Source of the DNA: Acanthamoeba castellanii str. Neff
Lineage: Eukaryota; Discosea; Longamoebia; Acanthamoebidae
Direction of reading: 5' to 3'
Length of the DNA stretch: 64,000 bases
Assembly (NCBI RefSeq): GCF_000313135.1
Contig: NW_004457329.1
Location: forward strand, 63,074 to 127,073
Each line of letters starts with the position of its first letter. The stretch's first letter is position 1. Under the pieces are notes generated by a model that saw nothing but the letters and a program-made list of their open reading frames with translations, had not been told where the DNA came from and did not search any database. Positions 57,614-64,000 of the stretch are shown piece by piece. The position numbers and the translations under genes are program-made.

Positions 57614-58555
57614 TCACTCTCGCGGGTCATGTTGTCGTTGGGTGATGTGCCGAATCAGCCCCTCGAATGTCCACACGCGCCACGCTCGGTACGGCCTCAC
57701 TTCTTCCTCTGATTGCTGAGCTTCTGTCGCCACTTCTTCTTCCTCTTCCTCCTCTGGCACACCGATGGCCTGCCTGTAGCCGTCGAGCGCCTGCGCGAAC
57801 GGGCCGCGAGCCACGGCGACGAGGTGGTGGGCGTCGAGGTACTCCAGCTCGAACGTCCACTCCCGCCTCTCCGCCCCATCGATTTCCACCGTCGCCGTCG
57901 CGCACAGCCCGCCGCCGTCGGCCACCTCCCGACAGTGGAACTGCGCGCGCTGGAGGTCGAAGCCGAGGCCGATCCCGACGGCCTTGATGTAGGCCTCCTT
58001 GAGGGTCCAGTGCCTGAAAAAGCGATCCAGCTGCAGTGGGGCGTCACCGGTGGAAGCCTGTCGTATGTGTTGCCACTCGAGGGGCGTGAAGCAGCTGCGC
58101 ATGTCGTGGAAGAACTGGTCGAGCGATGGGTTGCTGCCGCGCAGCTCCACCTTCATCACGTCGACACCGATCAGGTGCGTCGTCTCGGCCGCCAGCACCA
58201 CCCACTCTCCCGCATGCGACACGTTGAAGTTGAAGTGCTCCACTGCCACGGGGCCTGACGACTCACGGGCATCGAGGGCGAGGTAGGGCTTGCCCTGCGG
58301 CGTTCGCTCGAAGCGGAGGGCGTCGAGTGGGGCGTGTGGGCGATGCTGGGCGGCGGCCAGCAGGATGAGCAGCCGGCCGACCAGGGCCGATTTGGCGTCG
58401 GGGTTGTGCCGGCCCACCAGCAGGCCGGCATGCCGCGTCGGGCGCTTGAAGCGGCCGATGCGATCTTGCTCGGAAGGCGGCACCAGTGCCAGGGCAGCCG
58501 ACCACTCCGCCTCTGTCGGTTGCCACCTCTCGAAGTTGAAGGCCCACCTCAACAT
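57614..58555 (-). CDS. AASDHPPT: 4'-phosphopantetheinyl transferase (Sfp/AASDHPPT type)
   Basis: Single exon, 313 residues, start MLRWAFNFERWQPTEAEWS at 58555. Seen: RFKRPTRHAGLLVGR and LRFERTPQGKPYLAL (CoA-binding segments), FNFNVSHAGEWVVLA, IGVDVMKVELRG (Mg-binding Asp in the GVD motif), CFTPLEW and RHWTLKEAYIKAVGIGL (the W-x-x-KE-A-x-x-K motif with catalytic Glu). Transfers phosphopantetheine from CoA to carrier proteins such as fatty-acid and polyketide synthases or alpha-aminoadipate reductase. No intron, unlike nearly all its neighbours. Acidic Glu-rich tail. Starts 78 bp from the start of the TIM gene on the other strand. Confidence 0.95.
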   Translation of the reverse strand: MLRWAFNFERWQPTEAEWSAALALVPPSEQDRIGRFKRPTRHAGLLVGRHNPDAKSALVGRLLILLAAAQHRPHAPLDALRFERTPQGKPYLALDARESSGPVAVEHFNFNVSHAGEWVVLAAETTHLIGVDVMKVELRGSNPSLDQFFHDMRSCFTPLEWQHIRQASTGDAPLQLDRFFRHWTLKEAYIKAVGIGLGFDLQRAQFHCREVADGGGLCATATVEIDGAERREWTFELEYLDAHHLVAVARGPFAQALDGYRQAIGVPEEEEEEEVATEAQQSEEEVRPYRAWRVWTFEGLIRHITQRQHDPRE

Positions 58556-58633
58556 CTGCAAGATGGTTGCGTGTTTCTTTTCTCTCTCTCTCTCTCTCTT
58601 TCTCTTTCCTTTTTCTTTGCTGCTGCACGAGAC

Positions 58634-59437
58634 ATGTTGTTGGTGAGCTACAAGACCTACAGAGAAGCGACGGGCGACGCGGCGGTGGGCTTGACCCGCC
58701 AGGCTGTGGCAGCTCTTCACACCTTCACGGCACAGACGACCGAGAGCGGCGGTGCGGCGCCCAGGCTGGTGGTGTGTCCGCAGCTGGTGGACCTGCGCCT
58801 GGTGGTGACGACCGCATGCGAGGGGGTGGCCAGTGCGTGGGCACAGCACGTCGACGGAGAGGAGCGAGGGCGGGCCACAGGCTGGTGCCCGGCCGAGGTG
58901 GCCCGCGAGGCCGGCGCCACGGGCACCATGCTCAACCACGCCGAACACAAGCTCGACCCCGACCAACTCCAGCGCACGGTGCAGCAGTGCCACCGCGCCG
59001 GGCTCGAGGTGCTGGTGTGGGCCAACTCGCTTGATGAAGTCGAGGCCCTCCTCGCCAGCTTGGGCGACGACGACCGCCCCGAGTGGATCGGCTACGAGCC
59101 GGAGGAGCTGATCGCGTCGGCCGACACCTCGGTGGCCAAGGCCCGGCCCGAGCTGATCGTGTCCGTGGTCGAGCTCGTGCGCCGCCTCACCAACGGCCGC
59201 ACCAAAGGTACCACTCCCATGCGCTGCTGGGCCGCTCGGGGCGATCGAATGTGTACTCACTGTGGGCTGCATGCAGTGCTGGTCGGTGCGGGCGTCAAGG
59301 ACCAGCACGACGTGCGGGCGGCGTTGCGGCTGGGCGCACACGGCGTCGGTGCCGCGTCAGGCTTCGTTCGTGCGGCGCAACCGTCCGACGTCCTGCTCGA
59401 CCTCCTCACCGGCTTCTCCGTCACCACCGAGCCTTAG
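58634..59437 (+). CDS. Archaeal-type triosephosphate isomerase
   Basis: Two exons, joined at an intron near 59208-59278. Start MLLVSYKTYREATGD at 58634: the Lys of the canonical N-x-K is kept, but the usual Asn is Ser. AQHVDGEERGRATGWC (AQHVD..G..TG), then EAGATGTMLNHAEHKL (the catalytic His), WIGYEPEELIASADTSVAKA (catalytic Glu in YEPEELI), and VLVGAGVKDQHDVRAALRLG then GVGAASGFVRA (phosphate-gripping GAG and GAASG). This is the short archaeal TIM form (about 225-245 residues), not the eukaryotic/bacterial form with AYEPVWAIGTG. Interconverts DHAP and glyceraldehyde-3-phosphate; glycerol or other small-molecule roles are possible. The intron and local GC content argue that it is a resident gene. 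Origin by transfer from an archaeal or bacterial lineage is inferred. Confidence 0.88.
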   Translation: MLLVSYKTYREATGDAAVGLTRQAVAALHTFTAQTTESGGAAPRLVVCPQLVDLRLVVTTACEGVASAWAQHVDGEERGRATGWCPAEVAREAGATGTMLNHAEHKLDPDQLQRTVQQCHRAGLEVLVWANSLDEVEALLASLGDDDRPEWIGYEPEELIASADTSVAKARPELIVSVVELVRRLTNGRTKGTTPMRCWAARGDRMCTHCGLHAVLVGAGVKDQHDVRAALRLGAHGVGAASGFVRAAQPSDVLLDLLTGFSVTTEP

Positions 59438-59515
59438 CATAAATCATAGCTTAGCTGTGAATGGATAGATTCTGTAAGAAGTGTCTCAAGAAGGGGGGAG
59501 GGGGTGAAGTGGTGC

Positions 59516-61429
59516 TTAATGCAGATCTTCGACGTGGAGCTTGAGGCCGGCGGCCTGAAGGCGCTGGACGAGCTGAGAGCCGAGCGCCGAAGCCGGGGTG
59601 AGGATGCCGCCGGAGCCCACGGCCGGGTTGACGGGCAGCTCGCCGCGGGAGCTGAGTTCGGCAAGCGCAATACCCACCTCGGAGAGCATGACGGCGGTCT
59701 CGGTGTAGCCCGGGTCCCTGCCCGACACCACAGCCTTCACCATCTTGGGCCTGCCCTCGGCCTGTGCGTCGCGAGGTGGTGCGCGGCGCGCGTCAATGTC
59801 GTCGCGAGGAGGTGTAGTCACACTGTGCCGTACCTGCTCCTCGCTCTTGCTGTAGTCCACCTGACCGTAGAGCTCGTACCTGAAGTTGCTCTTGGCCCTC
59901 TTCTCCTCACTGCCGCCGCGCAACGGTGAGCCAACTCGTTTTGTGTGGTATATATTTGCTTATTTATTCTGTCCATAGTAGTTATGAGACGGCAAGGGGC
60001 GTGGAGAGGGCGTGGCGTACCTGGGACCTTCGCCAGGGGCAGGCAGGAGCTTCTTCAGCACGTGCTCCCTGGTGAAACGGACCCGGAGCATGATGCCGAA
60101 GATGAACAGGGCCACGGTGAACAGGATGGCCATCAACAATCCTGAGAGGAGGGACGCGAGTAAGCTCGTAAGCGCCAGATCACTCGCGGAGCAACAGAGG
60201 AGAGAGAGAGAGAACCCTTCGCCTTGGCGTATTCGTTATAGTGGAAGTTGGGGCCATAGGCGTCGCCCAGAAGAGCGTTCGAGCGGCGCACAACGCGGGT
60301 GTTGACCAGGGCCATGATGAAGAAGTTGGTCCAAGTCCTGCAGGCACCACGAACAGAACCACTCGTCGAGTGAACATCACTTCCCCCCCCCCCGGTGCAC
60401 GAAGAGAAAACGGCTGCAGAGCACGCACTTGGTGACGGGGTGGTAGAAGGGAAGGAAGTGGTCCTTGTCGAGAGGCGTGACGCGGAGGGAGGACCACTGG
60501 CCGCGTGGGTTGAGCAGAAACGGGAACCGCGTGTTGCCTCCGCCCGAGCCCTGGCTCGCCATCTCCATCATCGACGCCGCGGTGCCGCCACTTAACCCAC
60601 CGTTGAGCCTCACCAGGGCCTCCACCGCGCCCAGCTGTGCTCCGTACTTCTGCACTCCGCACGCACCCACTCACCGTCAGACCACCACCGCACTAGCCAC
60701 GAACGGGACGTGTGCCCACGGGAGGCGTGCCTTGGCCACGTAGTCGGCCAGCATAAACGTTCCTATGTCAGCGGGAATGGAGTCGAAGCTGTACAGAGGG
60801 GTACGGGGGTAGAGTTGTCAGCAGGGAAATGCCGCCCGAGTGGGCGTGTAGCGCGTGGCTGTGCGTACCCGGACATGGGCACGATGCACACGCCCTTCTC
60901 CTTGGCCTCTGCGTGGTACTTGTCGATGAGACTCCTTACCCAAGGCCTTTAGTCGCGCCACAAAGAGCCACGACAGTTGTGTTGTCTCGTATGATTAGTC
61001 AAATCTCTCAATCCTGGGTGAGTGGAAGACCCAGAGGAAACGTCAAGTGGGAAGGGCAAGGTACGCTTCGCCAGTGATGTCTGCATAGTGGGTGCCAACC
61101 TTGACGCAGGCGGCGACGAGCGCCGTGCCGTACTTGGTGAAGGGACCCACAGTGCTTATCACAGCTCTGGTCGTACGCGCCACCGCCTCCATGTCGGCCG
61201 CGTTAGTCGAGTCGCCCGTGACCACTCCCACCTCGTCGAGCTCACCGTGGGTGGCCTCCAGCCCGCGCTTGACCTCAGCCAGTCGTGCGGCACTGCGGCC
61301 GCCCACGGCCCAGCGCAGGCCAGCAGCTTTGGCGCGCCCCGCCATGTACTGCGCTACCAGCCGGCCTGTGAACCCGGTCGCGCCCCACACAAGCACGTCG
61401 TACTCCCTCTCTTCTTGCTTGTGCGCCAT
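59516..61429 (-). CDS. Saccharopine dehydrogenase-like oxidoreductase (SCCPDH type)
   Basis: Start MAHKQEEREYDVLVWGATGF at 61429, with the Rossmann motif GATGFTGRLVAQYM. Then WAVGGRSAARLAEVK, VISTVGPFTKYGTALV, HYADITGE, SLIDKYHAEAKEKGVCIVPM, FDSIPADIGTFMLADYV, and a long substrate domain with a hydrophobic helix LMAILFTVALFIFG. The order is that of SCCPDH, a family of membrane-associated putative oxidoreductases or lipid-droplet proteins in animals, and trans-acting enoyl reductases in bacteria. The Pro-rich motif FDSIPADIG is conserved. About nine exons; stop at 59516, tail-to-tail with the TIM gene 78 bp away. Specific substrate unknown. Confidence 0.88.
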
Positions 61430-61688
61430 CGCCTGGTGTTCTCGTTGTGCCTGAAAGTACGGTAATGGACTATTTTGTTCGTGGAGACATCTTGTCATAG
61501 GTTTGGTCGATATGGAGCATTTCCCCATTTTCAGACTGAGCGAGAAGGGTTGGTGGAGCATTTCCAGCACAGATTGAAGAAAATGGCCGGAAATCCTGGG
61601 CCCAGGCCTTTTTTCCTCGCAGCGATCAAAAGTATTGTTGTTGGTGTATTGCGTCATACGAGTCACCCGACATGTTCTCCTGTTTGCT

Positions 61689-64000
61689 TCATGTTGGGGA
61701 GGACCGCGCTATTTGTCCCTTTTTGCTGAGATCCTGCAGCTCCTTCAGCACCTCGTCCAACGTCGCCATCATGCTCTCCTGCAACACCAACCCATCGTGG
61801 TCAGCATTCCTCCTGTTCGCGGCATGGCGACGTGTTTCAGGAGAGGAATGTACCTGGGATTCTCTTCGCCTAAGCTCAAGTTCGGAGCGCGCAGACAGAG
61901 GCGTCATCACAACTAGCGTCGGTTCGGATTCGGTCCGTCGTATCTCGTTGGAGATGCTCCCGTAGTTCTGCTGCAGGTAGTAGTACACCGCTTCCAGGTG
62001 CGCCCGCGTTGCAGGCGCTATCGAGGTCCATCGCCCACTCTCCGTTTCGTTCTCCTGGTCCTTCTCCTGCTCGTTCGCCACCGCGTGCGTGGTGAGCAGT
62101 TGGCATGTGCTGCGCAGATGTGCGAGAAGTGTCGCGTACCACTAAGCTATCGAAGAACGAATGCATCTTGTCGAGGTTGCTCTCAATGAAGACATTGGAG
62201 CATTTCATGTACTCCTCCTTCTGTTCAAAATAGGCCTCATTGGCCAAATTCTGGAGCACCTTCGCGATCAGCACCAGCCGCCGCCGACTCTTGCTCTCGA
62301 GCTTCTGGTCGATCAACCCGAACGCGTCGGGCGTCACCAGGGAGGGGCACAGCCACCTGAGGGACCATCATAACAGGTGGTGCATCGATCGATCAGCTGA
62401 GACGCCCACCACGACGAGAGGGAAAACCGGTGGAGGGGAGTACCTGAGGAAGAAGAAGCTGCCCACCACTTTGTATCTGCTGTCCGGAAATCGGTGCTGG
62501 ACCGACTCGAACAGGCATCTGCTCACCTCCTTGAAAGCACTGCGTGGAGGGGAGGCGACAGCAACAACAAGATTGCTGAGTTCTGCCATCTATCGAGAGT
62601 GCAGAGAGTGATGGGTTTGAGAGTCTTACTAGTGGAGCTCGTCGAGCGAGCCGATGATCGAGTCGAAGAACTGCTGTGCCGTGCCCAGCAATCGGCCCTG
62701 GTTTACTTCCAACTCGTCAGGCGGCACAGTGCGCGGATTGATCTGCCATGCCACAGCAAACCAAAAAGGTCAATTTCTCCATTCGAATGTGGCAGGATGG
62801 CCAGAAGCACGAACCTCGAGATCGAACTCGGGCACGAGGACCTGTGCAAGAAGCGGCTGCAGGTGCTTGTGGAGGAAGGGACGCCCGATGAGCTTGGAGA
62901 AGATCGACATCATTCGACTGCTGAGCGACTCGTCTCGGAATAGCAGGTTCTCGCTGGCTGCGCACCATAAACCAAACACAAAGGCCAGTAAACAAGCTGC
63001 CTAATGTGTGCTGGAGGGTCGGCGGGTTACCTGTGTTCTCCACTTCCATGTGGATCATGTATCGCAGCAAGCCCAGCAGGAGGCCGTTCTGGTTGAAGAT
63101 GTGGACGAGCGCCGAGGCGATGTCGCCTTGGTTCAGCCGATCGCTCGTAGAATAGGAGCTCTCGGTCTGTAGCCGCGACCGTCCCATCATGGCGCTGAAT
63201 ATGGATCGCACCAGCAGGAAATCGCTGCACAAAAGCTGTGGCCCACGATTGCGTGCGTGCGTGCGTGCGATTAGAAAACGTAACTGATTTCTAATATGCA
63301 TGGGGAGGAGGCGTACAGCTTCAAGCTTCTTGAAGGCGGAGATGTCATTGTTGGGGATATAGTGAAGCGTGAGGTTGATCTGGCCCTTCTCGCTACCCAA
63401 CAGGCCACGCTTGAATTTGAATGTGCACGGCTTCGGCTTGCCAGTATTGTAAGACGTTATGTTCTCCACCACTACCTGTTCCCGTTCTCATTGGTCAGCA
63501 CTGTGGATGACCACAACGATGGCACACAGGACAAAGGTGAGGAGCTGACCTTAGCCAAGCGCTGTGGAGCTGTCGAATCTGCTACGATCCACAGCTCCAC
63601 GTTGAGTGTGTTGTCTAGCGAATCGGACCATACGGCGCTGCACAAGAAATGAGTGTCCTTGTGAGATACGCGAGGGAGGTTAAACAGACCGAGGGGGTAC
63701 CACGTACAACTCGCACTCTTCGTTCCATTCCGGCTTGGCAAACGAGCTGCTGAGTGTCTTCTGCAGCCCGAGACTCATTTCGCAGTAGTAGTTATTTGCG
63801 CCTGGTGCGTGTAGTAGATGGCGATTAGGTCAGACAAGCAACGTTAGTGCGTGTGTTTCGATATAGGTGCGTACCAAGCTTCTTCCCGAGCTCCTCCGCC
63901 GATATGAGCTTCACAAAGAGCCGACCAACCGCGGCCTTCTGTGTCCCTCCGAAATCATCCTGGGCGCACGATGGTTGGTACTCAAGTACGCAAGGCGGTA
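61689..64000 (-). CDS. C2-RasGAP protein (partial, N-terminus off right edge)
   Basis: C-terminal exons end KKGQIARSSPT at 61689. Going upstream in the gene: RasGAP core with QNLANEAYFEQKEEYMKCSN and FFFLRWLCPSLVTPDAFGL (the FLR...P block), GRPFLHKHLQPLLAQVLVPE, and the arginine finger SENLLFRDESLSSRM near 62930-62955. Nearer the right edge is a C2 domain: GRLFVKLISAEELGKKL, FAKPEWNEECELYV, and TLNVELWIVADST. The order C2 then GAP resembles RASA/SynGAP and IQGAP-free GAPs. Both key residues for GAP action (the finger Arg and the FLR arginine) are present, so it should accelerate Ras GTP hydrolysis. Many short exons; the start is outside the window. Confidence 0.88.

Noticed and set aside
58634..59437. 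Indole-3-glycerol phosphate synthase (TrpC)
   Set aside because: First thought from the barrel motifs, but NHAEHK, YEPEELI and the order of blocks fit archaeal-type TIM.

Overview
The window is nuclear DNA of a GC-rich, intron-rich, gene-dense unicellular eukaryote. The best fit is Acanthamoeba or a close amoebozoan relative. This is inferred from the gene set (STE20-type and AMPK/MARK-type kinases, Ras and RasGAP, FHA-PH, F-box/MORN and SH2-like proteins), from short introns of about 50-120 nt that mostly begin GTACG, GTACC or GTGCG, from GT/CA microsatellites confined to introns and spacers, and from very short gaps between genes. No prokaryotic operon, tRNA, rRNA, CRISPR array or transposon was seen.

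Layout, left to right. (-) NOL9/GRC3 polynucleotide kinase, cut by the left edge; (-) small secreted/membrane protein; (+) alpha/beta hydrolase; (-) CRIB/STE20 (PAK-like) kinase with a CAAX-like C-terminus; (-) zinc-motif/coiled-coil protein that abuts it and may be its N-terminal part; (-) GT8 glycosyltransferase with a multi-pass C-terminus, IPUT1/PGSIP6-like; (-) zinc-motif protein; a gene-poor kilobase; (-) ribosomal protein eL33; (+) ORC2; (-) CDF metal transporter with a mitochondrial-type presequence; (-) CDK12/13-like kinase; (+) C2orf76/UPF0538 homologue; (+) FHA-PH protein; (+) Ras GTPase; (+) F-box/MORN protein; (-) USP47-like deubiquitinase; (-) START-domain protein; (+) GH31 glycosidase with a trefoil domain; (-) small multi-pass membrane protein; (-) AMPK/MARK-like kinase; (+) small unknown protein; (+) SF3B3; (-) SH2-like protein; (+) BLOC1S1; (-) phosphopantetheinyl transferase; (+) archaeal-type triosephosphate isomerase; (-) saccharopine-dehydrogenase-like oxidoreductase; (-) C2-RasGAP, cut by the right edge.

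The genes are mostly unrelated housekeeping and signalling genes, as expected for a random amoeba locus. Several pairs are head-to-head over less than 100 bp (SH2-like/BLOC1S1, PPTase/TIM) and several are tail-to-tail over about 80-120 bp. The most notable features are: a U12-type AT-AC intron in the C2orf76 homologue, identified by its 5' splice site, its branch site and the reading frame it restores; an archaeal-type TIM carrying a spliceosomal intron; a PAK-like kinase with a non-RD catalytic loop, a GC-AG intron and a predicted CCCILS end; an SH2-like domain with no FLVR arginine; and two adjacent E2F-type sites just upstream of ORC2. Exon joins were worked out by hand from reading frame, splice signals and family motifs, so coordinates given are CDS spans including introns.
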